A DNA stretch of 47,502 nt, from NCBI GenBank assembly GCA_964585635.1, contig CAZPEV010000005.1, positions 1 to 47,502 of the forward strand, in the 5' to 3' direction. The stretch is from CAZPEV01 sp964585635. Lineage in GTDB: Bacteria; Zixibacteria; MSB-5A5; GN15; JAAZOE01. The notes below the pieces were generated by a model. That model had not been told where the DNA came from and ran no database searches. It worked only from the letters and a program-made list of their open reading frames with translations. Position numbers and translations under genes: made by a program. Positions 34,971 through 43,637 of the stretch are shown here, one piece after another; the stretch's first letter is position 1, and each line of letters begins with the position of its first letter.

Positions 34971-37850
34971 TTATAAAAACGCCGCCAGCGGCGAACTCCA
35001 GGATGTGTACAGCGTCTCACCCGACAAGGACAGAAGAGGCTGTTCTCCCGTGGTGATGATAAGCCTGTTGTCGGGGATAATTCGCCCTATCCGAGCATGC
35101 GGAACTCCCACCATCATCTGCTCAAATCGATCCGCGCACCCTCGGTCGACCAGGACGAGCAGCCGCCCGTTGGATTCCGAGAAGAGAATAAAGTCGGCGC
35201 GCCTGTCCCCCTCATAAGGAATATCGGCGATATCGATCTCCAGGCCGCTGGTGGCGCCGATAACGAGTTCCGCGGCGGCAACGGCCAGGCCCCCGTCGGA
35301 GCAGTCATGAGCGGCCAACACCTGATGATCGCGCATCGCCTGATGCAGTCGTCGGTACGTCTCCTTCGCGACCGGCAGATCGAGGCCGGGAACGACCGTG
35401 CCGTGCTGGCCTGTCTGCCCGAAATAGCAACTCATCGCCAGTTCGTCCCGGGTCAGGCCGACAATATAGACCAAGCCATCCGTCGCGGTGACATAATTGG
35501 AGACGATATCTTTTACATCATCGACCACGCACAGGGACGATACCAGCAGCACCGGCGGAATCGCGATGACGACTCCCTGGTCCGACTGGAATTGATTGTA
35601 AAAGCTGTCTTTGCCGGATATGATCGGGATCTCATAGACGCGGGCGGCTTCGCATAACCCGTCGACGGCGCGATCCAGATCACGCACGGTTTTTTCGTCT
35701 TCCGGGCTGGGCAGCGAGAAATTATCCAGGATGGCTGTCTTCTCGAGCGCGCCTCCCAGGGCGATGACCTGACGCACAGCTTCATCCACGACCGACAGGG
35801 CCATGCGGTACGGATCGACGAGGCCGTAGCGCACATTGATGCCGTTGGCGATGATGACTCCGCGGGGGGAATCATACACCGGCCGGAGGACGGCGCCGTC
35901 GGCGGGCCCCCGCTGCCTGCTTCCCATGAACGGTTTGACGACCGTGCGCGCCTGCACTTCATGGTCGTAAATCCGGGCGACCCGTTCCTTGCTGCAGACG
36001 TCCAGGTGCGTCAGCGTGGTCAGCAACGCCTCCGCGAGCTTCTCCGGTGAGGGGGCCGGCAGGATGTGATCGTCACGCGGTGGCGCGGCCGGGGTCGTCA
36101 ACTGGAACTCCCGGTGAGGACAGCCGTTATGCAGAAAGTCCATATCCAGCGCGGCGACAATCTTGTCTTGGAAGCAAAGGGTAAGCTTCCCCGAGGACGT
36201 GAACTCGCCGATATCGGCCATGTCAATGTCGTGGCGGCGGCAGATTTCCCTCACGCGAAGCATGTTGGCCGGCGGGACGGCCAGAAGCATTCGTTCCTGC
36301 GATTCGGAAATCCAGTAATCGCTGATGAAGGGGAGCGGATATTTCAGCGGAATCTGCGATAATTCGACGGTGACGCCGTCGGGATTGGCCATTTCCCCGA
36401 CCGCCGACGACAGGCCGCCCCCGCCGCAGTCGGTGACGGCATGGAACAGCCGCTCCCGCTTAAGATCCATCAAGGCGTCCAGGACTTTTTTCTGCACCAG
36501 CGGATGGCCGATCTGCACGGACTGGGAGGATATCGCCTCCGACCTATGGGTCAGCTCGCCCGAGGAAAAGGTGGCTCCGTGAATACCATCCCTGCCGGTC
36601 AGCCCGCCGATGAGGACGACCCGGTCCCGAACCAGGGGTTTCCCCTTCATGGCGGCCTCCCGTTCGATCAGGCCGACCGATCCGGCAAACACCAGCGGGA
36701 CGCCGAGGAACTGCGGTGCGAAGCAGACGCCGCCGTTGATCGTGGGAATGCCCATCTTGTTGCCGTAATCCTGAATCCCGGCGATCACCTGCTGCAAGAC
36801 TCGCTGCGGGTGAAGCAGCCCGGCCGGAATCTCGTCCCATTTCGTGTCGGGCGGGGCGAAGCATAAGACGTCGGTGTTGGCTATTGGTTTGCCGCCCAGG
36901 CCGGTTCCCATGATATCCCTGATCACCCCGCCCGCGCCGGGGTGCGCTCCGCCGAAGGGCTCGATGCTGGATGGTTTGTTATGAGTTTCGGCCTTGAAGC
37001 AGACCGCCCAGTTCTCATCAAGCGCGACCACACCCGAGTTGTCGATAAATGTGGAAAGGCACCACTCCTTGTTCAATGAGACGGTCAGGTTCTTGATGCG
37101 GCGGATGAACGATTCCTTCGGCTTCCCGTCGAGGATCAGGCGGGCTCTGAACACTTTATGACTGCAATGCTCGGACCATGTCTGAGCCAGAGTTTCGATT
37201 TCAACGTCGGTGGCCTGGCGCCCCCGTTTCAGATAATAATCCCGGATGGCATGCATCTCGGTGAGATTGAGCCACAGGCGGTTCTGGCTCAACGCCAGCA
37301 GGTCATTATCCGACATGTCGCCGACCGGGATCGTCTGCATAGTGGGTTCGCCCTGGACAATCTCCAGGAACGGATGCTCCCCGTCCTCAACGATATGCTC
37401 GATGACCGGATTATAGAGCAGCTTCCTCCCGATCTGCGACAGTTGCTCCTCGGTCAAATTGCCCTGTAAGGTATAGAGCCGGGTAAGTTTCACCGCCGTG
37501 CAATCAAAGCCAAGTTGGTGTACGGCCTTGAGCACCTGAATCGCGGTGGCGTCAGTAACGCCATGGTTGAAGGCGATTTCCAGGCGATGCGAGGGTGCCT
37601 TTTGGCCGCTTGCCGGCGACGATTCAAAGGCATCGGCGCAATATGATTCCGTGACGGGATCGACCAAAAGCCGTCGGGCGATATCGTTGACATCAGCCAA
37701 ATGCAGTTGATCCGACTTCAGATAATAGCTGAGGGCAAAGCCGGCCGCTTCCACGCCATGGATTCCCAGAAGTTCGATCTGGCTCACCAGGTGTAAGCCG
37801 GCGACATCATACGTCCTGTCCTTTTTCCCTACGACGACCCTGAAAATCAT
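34971..37850 (-). CDS. purL: Phosphoribosylformylglycinamidine synthase, PurL with fused N-terminal PurS-like region
   Basis: 959 residues, about 200 longer than stand-alone small PurL (about 740). The first ~165 residues contain two PurS-like units. One ends ARRLLVDPVTESY. The other runs from RLEIAFNHGVTDATAIQVLK to GRKLLYNPVIEHIV. The PurL core follows, with QTWSEHCSHKVF, FKAETHNKPSSIEPFGGAHPGAGGVIRDI and, in the second half, ISGKDSFYNQ and HDCSDGGLAVAAAEL. With PurQ it converts FGAR to FGAM using ATP and glutamine. The fusion explains why no separate purS gene is seen. The start is ATG 37850; no purine riboswitch was recognised upstream. Confidence 0.95.
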   Translation of the reverse strand: MIFRVVVGKKDRTYDVAGLHLVSQIELLGIHGVEAAGFALSYYLKSDQLHLADVNDIARRLLVDPVTESYCADAFESSPASGQKAPSHRLEIAFNHGVTDATAIQVLKAVHQLGFDCTAVKLTRLYTLQGNLTEEQLSQIGRKLLYNPVIEHIVEDGEHPFLEIVQGEPTMQTIPVGDMSDNDLLALSQNRLWLNLTEMHAIRDYYLKRGRQATDVEIETLAQTWSEHCSHKVFRARLILDGKPKESFIRRIKNLTVSLNKEWCLSTFIDNSGVVALDENWAVCFKAETHNKPSSIEPFGGAHPGAGGVIRDIMGTGLGGKPIANTDVLCFAPPDTKWDEIPAGLLHPQRVLQQVIAGIQDYGNKMGIPTINGGVCFAPQFLGVPLVFAGSVGLIEREAAMKGKPLVRDRVVLIGGLTGRDGIHGATFSSGELTHRSEAISSQSVQIGHPLVQKKVLDALMDLKRERLFHAVTDCGGGGLSSAVGEMANPDGVTVELSQIPLKYPLPFISDYWISESQERMLLAVPPANMLRVREICRRHDIDMADIGEFTSSGKLTLCFQDKIVAALDMDFLHNGCPHREFQLTTPAAPPRDDHILPAPSPEKLAEALLTTLTHLDVCSKERVARIYDHEVQARTVVKPFMGSRQRGPADGAVLRPVYDSPRGVIIANGINVRYGLVDPYRMALSVVDEAVRQVIALGGALEKTAILDNFSLPSPEDEKTVRDLDRAVDGLCEAARVYEIPIISGKDSFYNQFQSDQGVVIAIPPVLLVSSLCVVDDVKDIVSNYVTATDGLVYIVGLTRDELAMSCYFGQTGQHGTVVPGLDLPVAKETYRRLHQAMRDHQVLAAHDCSDGGLAVAAAELVIGATSGLEIDIADIPYEGDRRADFILFSESNGRLLVLVDRGCADRFEQMMVGVPHARIGRIIPDNRLIITTGEQPLLSLSGETLYTSWSSPLAAFL

Positions 37851-38356
37851 TACGCGCTATCCTCTTGGCCGGATAAACCGACCCCTTTTTCGCCAATCGT
37901 GCGCCCAAGATTCACTAATCAGGCGGTGATGTCAATATGAAATATCCGTGAGCGATTCACTCATGCCGGTGGGAGACCGGGTTTGTGCCGGTTGCAGATT
38001 CTGCGCCAGGAGACGGATAGGCCGATCTTCAGTCGTCAGCACCGTTAGGTTTGATTTCGTCAAGGACGAGGCCGTCGGCAGTCAGATGAATATGACCATT
38101 CGATCGAATCGCCGGAGGGGTCGCCCGATCGGTGGCGGCAGTTAGAGGTTGTTTCTCCATAAACGGTTGCTTATCTTGGCCACTATTGACCTCCCGCCGG
38201 CCGGTAATGGAAATCGGTGGAAGTGCCGATAATATATAGGCTTGAAGCGGTGGGCACATTTGCGCCCGCGCGGCCAAGGATGACTGTCATGGATGATCGC
38301 TATACGACAACCGGTCGGTTTTGCACCCCGCAAATTATAGTTATGGATAGGAACGC
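37851..38356. other. Divergent intergenic region between purL and glgP
   Basis: About 505 bases that must hold the promoters of purL (-) and the phosphorylase gene (+). A minus-strand open frame of 82 codons (38029-38277) has no ribosome-binding site or recognised domain. No tRNA or riboswitch is recognised. Confidence 0.4.
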
Positions 38357-40915
38357 ATGAAAATCAAACCGCTCTTGGTATTGCCGACATTGCCGGAGAA
38401 AATTTCCCGCCTCCAGGAATTGGCCAATAATCTCTGGTACTCCTGGTCACCGGAGCTGACCCAGCTTTTCCGGCGTCTCGACCAGGAAACCTACGACCGC
38501 TGTAACCAAAACCCGGTCCAGATGCTGGCGTTGATTTCCCAGGAAAAGCTGCGCGAGGCAGCCGAGGATGAATCCTTTGTCGCCCATCTGGGACGGGTCT
38601 ATGAGGCTTTCACCGGCTACATGACCCGGCGGAAATGGTTTGCGACCCGTTACCCGGTCTGCAAAGAGGCCAAGATCGCCTATTTCTCCTGCGAGTTCGG
38701 CCTGGATGTCTCGCTGCCGATCTATTCCGGCGGCCTGGGAGTCCTCTCCGGCGACCATCTGAAATCGGCCTCCGACCTCGGCATCCCGATCGTCGCCGTC
38801 GGGTTGCTCTACCGCTACGGTTACTTCCAGCAGGCGCTGACCAGCGACGGCTGGCAGAATGAAAGCTACATCGAAAACGATTGGTACAACATGCCGGTCA
38901 CGCTCGAAAAGGACGCCGGTGGCAAGCCGATTCAGATCATGGTCGAGATGGGCTCCAGTCCGGTCAAGGCGCAAATCTGGCGGGTGCAGGTCGGGAACGT
39001 TCCCCTGTACCTGCTGGATGCCAACATTCCCGAAAACCCGTCGATGCACCGCGAGATCACCTATCAGCTCTATAGCGGCGACAAAGACACGCGTATCCGC
39101 CAGGAGATTCTGCTCGGTATCGGCGGCGTGCGCGCCCTGGAGGCGCTCGGGTACGCGCCCAAAGCCTATCATCTCAACGAGGGCCATTCGATGTTTCTCT
39201 GCCTGGAGCGTATCCGGCAATTGATGGGAAAAGAGCATCTGACCTATGATCAGGCGGTCGAGGTGATTTGGTCGACCAACGTTTTCACCACCCATACGCC
39301 GGTCCCGGCCGGCAATGAGCAGTTTGACGTCAAGTTGATGGAGACCTACCTGTCGCCGATGGCCGCGGCGCTGGGATTGACTTTCAAAGGGATGATGAAG
39401 CTGGGGCGAATAATCGAAACCAACGACCAGGAACCGTTTTCGATGACGGTCGGAGCCTTGCGCCTGTCGGCCTTTGCCAACGGCGTGTCGCAGCTTCACG
39501 GCAAGACCTCCCGGGCCATGTGGCGCCACGTCTGGCCCGGATTTCCCGACGATGAGGTGCCTATCACGGCCATCACCAACGGCGTCCATACCTATAGTTG
39601 GGTGGCCGGGAATTTGGGGGAGTTGTATCGCACCTATCTGGGGCCGCGTTATATCGAGCAGCCGGAGGACGCCACCTGCTGGGACAACATCACCCGCATT
39701 CCCAACAGCGAACTGTGGCGCGCGCATCAACATAGCAAGGAGCAATTGGTATTCTTCACGCGCAAGCGGCTGCGGCAGCAGATGGAGGCCAAAGGAAAGT
39801 CGCAGCACGAGATCAAGCGGACCGAGGAGATCCTCGACCCCCACGCTCTGACGATCGGCTTTGCCCGCCGCTTTGCCACCTACAAGCGGGGATATCTGGT
39901 CTTTTCCGATCTGGACCGGCTTCGCAAGCTGGTTACCGACCCCGATCGCCCGATTCAGATCGTCTTTGCCGGAAAGGCGCATCCCAAGGACAATTATGGC
40001 AAGGAGATCATCAAGTCCATCGTGCATACCGCTCAGCGTGATGAGTTCCGCAACAACATTGTCTTCCTCGAGAACTACGATCTGGATCTGGCGAGCAAGC
40101 TCGTCGCCGGAGTCGATATCTGGCTGAACACGCCGCGCCGCCCCGAGGAGGCCTCGGGAACGTCGGGGATGAAAGCCGCCGTCAACGGCGCCGTCAACGT
40201 CTCCATCCTCGACGGCTGGTGGGATGAGGGATACACGCCGGACGTCGGCTGGGCGATTGGATCCACCATGATTTACGCCAACCAGAGCGAACAGGATTAT
40301 ATCGAGTCGCAGGCGCTCTATGATATTTTGGAGCGGGAGGCCATCCCCATGTTTTACGAGCGCAAGAAGGAGGATTATTCGCTGCCCTGGATCACGATGA
40401 TGAAAAACTCGATCATCATGGGCGGGAAGAAATTCTCCTCACACCGGATGCTGCGCGAGTACACGGAAAAATTTTATATCCCGGCCATTCAGGCCAACGA
40501 TAACCTCACCGGCGGCCAGTACGCGCTGGCCAAGGATATCGCCGTTTGGAAGAAACGGGTGATCGGCGCCTGGGACAAAGTGGCGGTCGCCACCGTCGAG
40601 CTGCCGGGCACCGATGGCTCGGCCCGGGTCGGCCAGAGCATGTTGGTCAAGGTCAAAGTCTTCCTGGGCGACTTGACGCCGGATGACGTCAAGGTGGAAG
40701 TGATGCGGGGCAACCTCAACGCGCAAGACCAGATCATCGACGGCGAGGTGTTTATCGCCACGCTGGATGAGTCCGGTAAGGATGGGTTCCATACCTATCA
40801 TGTTGACATGGTCTGCACCCGTTCGGGACGGTTGGGAATCACGGCTCGGGTGGTGCCGCACAACGGCCGCCATACGATCAGGCACAACCCTCGTCTGGTG
40901 GTCTGGCTGAACTAA
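38357..40915 (+). CDS. glgP: Alpha-glucan (glycogen/maltodextrin) phosphorylase
   Basis: 852 residues. The DUF3417-type N-terminus (LQELANNLWYSWSPELTQLFRRLD) marks the bacterial/archaeal GlgP subgroup of family GT35. The core shows YFSCEFGLDVSLPIYSGGLG, AYHLNEGHS, TTHTPVPAGNE and FARRFATYKRGYL. The PLP-binding region EASGTSGMKAAVNGAVNVSI has its Schiff-base Lys near residue 605. A C-terminal ~110-residue beta-sandwich-like extension (SMLVKVKVFLGDLTPDDVKV) is usual for this subgroup. It releases glucose-1-phosphate from storage glucans or maltodextrins in the cytoplasm. It is monocistronic here, followed by a terminator at 40952, so no glycogen operon is evident. Confidence 0.95.
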   Translation: MKIKPLLVLPTLPEKISRLQELANNLWYSWSPELTQLFRRLDQETYDRCNQNPVQMLALISQEKLREAAEDESFVAHLGRVYEAFTGYMTRRKWFATRYPVCKEAKIAYFSCEFGLDVSLPIYSGGLGVLSGDHLKSASDLGIPIVAVGLLYRYGYFQQALTSDGWQNESYIENDWYNMPVTLEKDAGGKPIQIMVEMGSSPVKAQIWRVQVGNVPLYLLDANIPENPSMHREITYQLYSGDKDTRIRQEILLGIGGVRALEALGYAPKAYHLNEGHSMFLCLERIRQLMGKEHLTYDQAVEVIWSTNVFTTHTPVPAGNEQFDVKLMETYLSPMAAALGLTFKGMMKLGRIIETNDQEPFSMTVGALRLSAFANGVSQLHGKTSRAMWRHVWPGFPDDEVPITAITNGVHTYSWVAGNLGELYRTYLGPRYIEQPEDATCWDNITRIPNSELWRAHQHSKEQLVFFTRKRLRQQMEAKGKSQHEIKRTEEILDPHALTIGFARRFATYKRGYLVFSDLDRLRKLVTDPDRPIQIVFAGKAHPKDNYGKEIIKSIVHTAQRDEFRNNIVFLENYDLDLASKLVAGVDIWLNTPRRPEEASGTSGMKAAVNGAVNVSILDGWWDEGYTPDVGWAIGSTMIYANQSEQDYIESQALYDILEREAIPMFYERKKEDYSLPWITMMKNSIIMGGKKFSSHRMLREYTEKFYIPAIQANDNLTGGQYALAKDIAVWKKRVIGAWDKVAVATVELPGTDGSARVGQSMLVKVKVFLGDLTPDDVKVEVMRGNLNAQDQIIDGEVFIATLDESGKDGFHTYHVDMVCTRSGRLGITARVVPHNGRHTIRHNPRLVVWLN

Positions 40916-40951
40916 GCGCGGGGCGCCCGTCGTTCAAATAGAAATCAGATG

Positions 40952-40988
40952 CGCGGTCAGGAACCCCTTCCTGACCGCGTTTCATTTG
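40952..40988 (+). terminator. Intrinsic-type terminator after glgP
   Basis: A 12-bp stem, CGCGGTCAGGAA / TTCCTGACCGCG, with loop CCCC, followed by TTTCATTTG. Its core (CAGGAA...TTCCTG) is similar to the second hairpin of the interspersed repeat at 7661 and 8731. Confidence 0.7.
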
Positions 40989-41088
40989 ATGCCGATTTCA
41001 GCGCCGATTTCCCAAAGATGGAAACCATGAGGCTGATGAATAGCTTGGCAGATTTGCAGACCGCTTCTTGGCCACCTGCGAATTGGGT

Positions 41089-43437
41089 CTATCGCCGGCA
41101 GGTCGCGCAGGGGGATGGGCCGCTGCCGTCAAGGTAGTTGTTCAGGGAGACGACATCGCTCAAATCGATACGGCCGTTGCAATTGACGTCTCCGGCCACC
41201 CATGGATCGGGCGCCGGTCCACAGACATAATAGTAATCGGCCAGAAATTCGACGTCCGCCGTCGTGACTAGGCCGTCCCCATTGACGTCGCCGCAATCGT
41301 ACGCGGGAACACGGTTGATCAGGAGCGTCACGACCTCGCCGGCAACCGCCAGATCGATCCCCCCGTCGCCGTTGAAATCGGCCGCACAAATTCCCGGCGA
41401 GCCGTACCACGCGTTACCTAGAATCCCGTACAGTAAAGGAATCAGCCGAAAGGACCCATCCCCATAATTGAAAAGAACCGATACGTTCCCGCTGGCGCGG
41501 TTAACTACGGCCAGATCGTCATGACCATCGCCGTTCAGAGCGGCCGTACACAGGGAGTTCGGTTCATGGATTGAGGGGTAGGACACCGCCGGGGCAAACG
41601 AATTGTTACCCAAATTCAGAAGAACCGCCACGCTGTCGCAACCACGATTGGTCACGGCCAGATCGCATCGGCCGTCGTCATTCAGGTCGGCGGCGATTAT
41701 GGCGCAGGTGCTGTCGCCGGCGGTATAGACGATATGCGGCGAGCTGAAGGTGCCGTCGCCGCGATTGGTCAGCACCGATACATATCCTCCGCGATAATTG
41801 GCGATCGCCAGGTCGGCGCTGCCGTCGCCGTTAAAATCACCGGCGGCTATTGCCCGCGGATCGTCGCCAACCTGGTAATCGACTCGTGCTTGAAAGGTAC
41901 CATCCCCTTTGTTCAAGAGAACCGAGCCGGTACTGACCGCCAGATCAAGCCACCCGTCGCCGTTTAAATCCGCCGTCACGACCGCCCTGGGGTAATGACC
42001 GGTCGCATAGCTTACCGCCGATGGAAAGGTCCCCAGACCATCATTGTCATAAACCCAGACCGTGTTGTCTGCTCCGTCGGCGACTACCAGCTCGCTGTCG
42101 TCATCATTATCAAGGTCGGACGCGACGATGGTTTGCACGCTTCGGGCTTCGGCGTAATTGACCGCGTCCTGGAATATTGCATCGCCGTTGTTGATGTAAA
42201 TCGAAATGTTATTGGTAAGAAAATTGCCGGTGGCGATGTCGGTGCGGCCATCGCCGTTTAGATCCGCGGCGCAGATGGTGCTGGCCTTGCCGCCGGTACT
42301 AAGGCCCGGCGCTTCCTCGAAAGTCCCATCACCGTGGTTGCGCCAGACGGAGACGGCGTTTCCCATGACATTGGCGGCAGCCAGGTCGGCATAGCCGTCG
42401 CCGTCCAAATCCTTAAGAAAGATTCCATCCGCTTTGGCCGCATAGGCGGCGGGTTCGCCCAGGGTCCCATCCGGGTTCGCCTTAAGGACGGCCACTTTGG
42501 ATATGCTGGAGACGACGACGTCGGGGGTTCCATTATTATCGACGTCAGCCGGAAATATGAACCACGGGCTTTCTATCACCGGGCCGTAGTCCACTCGTGG
42601 TGCAAATATTCCGTTTCCCGCATTCATCAGCAGCGAAATAGACGATGTATTGTAGTCGGCCACAGCCAGGTCATACAGGCCGTCGCCGTTGAAATCGGCG
42701 GATGCGATGGCAATCGGGTAGCGCAACGCGGGATATCGGGCGGCCTCGTGATACGTGCCGTCGCCGCTGTTCAGCAAAATCGCCACGGCGTTGGAGTCAT
42801 AGGCCACCACGGCGATGTCGTCACTGCCATCGCCGTTGAAGTCGCGGCAGACGGCCGCATAGGGTCGGCCTGCAACCGCAATCTCGGAACCGAGGAGGAA
42901 ACTTCCCTGACCGTCGTTAAGAAGGATGCTCACCTTATTCGAATATGGGATCACGGCAATCAGATCGGTGTCGCCATCATTGTCGACATCGGAACCGGTG
43001 ACGAAATACGGGCTGGCTCCGGCCGAGTAATACGCCGCCGGCGCAAATGATCCGTCGCCGTTGTTCAGAAGTACCGACACGTCAAAGGTGCCGAAACTGC
43101 TCGCGGCAATGTCGGCGTCGCCGTCACCATCGAAGTCGGCGACATATAATGATGTCGGGTTGTTGCCGGTGGCGTAGTCTGCGGCCGAGGGAAAATCCCC
43201 CATCCCATTGTTTCGCAGAATCGTGACCGTGTTGGAGTACTGGTTAACGACGGCGATATCATTATGGCCGTCATTATCGAAATCGGCCAACCAAACCTTC
43301 CGCGGGCCATTGCCGGTGGAATAGTCAAGGCGCGAGCCAAAGATAGGCTCGACCGCGTTTATAGAAGCCCCGAGAAGGGCGAAAATCGCCAGAAAGCAGA
43401 GGATCTGGTGGGAGATGATAGGCCGCCAAATCATCAT
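41089..43437 (-). CDS. Secreted FG-GAP/VCBS-repeat protein with dockerin-like C-terminus
   Basis: The ATG at 43437 (GGAG upstream, next to a second ATG at 43434) gives a signal peptide (LCFLAIFALLGASINAVEP). About 782 residues. Roughly 14 repeats follow, each with a calcium-binding loop of the FG-GAP/VCBS type (ADFDGDGDADIAASS, ADFNGDGLYDLAVADY, ADLNGDGRTDIATGN) and VSVLLNNGDGSF. They form one or two beta-propellers. The C-terminus has two dockerin-like repeats (GDVNGDGLVTTADVEFLADY and GDVNCNGRIDLSDVVSLNNY). It is probably extracellular or cell-surface, with adhesion or matrix roles inferred from architecture. It is transcribed after the large SBBP protein at 43638-47171 with a 200-base gap. 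Confidence 0.87.
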   Translation of the reverse strand: MMIWRPIISHQILCFLAIFALLGASINAVEPIFGSRLDYSTGNGPRKVWLADFDNDGHNDIAVVNQYSNTVTILRNNGMGDFPSAADYATGNNPTSLYVADFDGDGDADIAASSFGTFDVSVLLNNGDGSFAPAAYYSAGASPYFVTGSDVDNDGDTDLIAVIPYSNKVSILLNDGQGSFLLGSEIAVAGRPYAAVCRDFNGDGSDDIAVVAYDSNAVAILLNSGDGTYHEAARYPALRYPIAIASADFNGDGLYDLAVADYNTSSISLLMNAGNGIFAPRVDYGPVIESPWFIFPADVDNNGTPDVVVSSISKVAVLKANPDGTLGEPAAYAAKADGIFLKDLDGDGYADLAAANVMGNAVSVWRNHGDGTFEEAPGLSTGGKASTICAADLNGDGRTDIATGNFLTNNISIYINNGDAIFQDAVNYAEARSVQTIVASDLDNDDDSELVVADGADNTVWVYDNDGLGTFPSAVSYATGHYPRAVVTADLNGDGWLDLAVSTGSVLLNKGDGTFQARVDYQVGDDPRAIAAGDFNGDGSADLAIANYRGGYVSVLTNRGDGTFSSPHIVYTAGDSTCAIIAADLNDDGRCDLAVTNRGCDSVAVLLNLGNNSFAPAVSYPSIHEPNSLCTAALNGDGHDDLAVVNRASGNVSVLFNYGDGSFRLIPLLYGILGNAWYGSPGICAADFNGDGGIDLAVAGEVVTLLINRVPAYDCGDVNGDGLVTTADVEFLADYYYVCGPAPDPWVAGDVNCNGRIDLSDVVSLNNYLDGSGPSPCATCRR

Positions 43438-43637
43438 CCCCCGGCTCCAGCCCGTGTCAATCACGTTTAAGCTCACAATTTCCTCCCGACCGCATCCCCT
43501 TGTCTTGCCGGCATACGCCTTGGATGACATTGATAGGACGTCCGCAGTTGCTGTTCACAATATATATCAATTAACCAGTGATGCAAGCAATTCTTGCCAT
43601 CATGGCCGCATGGCTGTTTTCGCCGAAGACTAGCCTG

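Noticed and set aside
37851..38356. Purine riboswitch upstream of purL
   Set aside because: No recognisable purine aptamer pattern could be traced on the minus strand.
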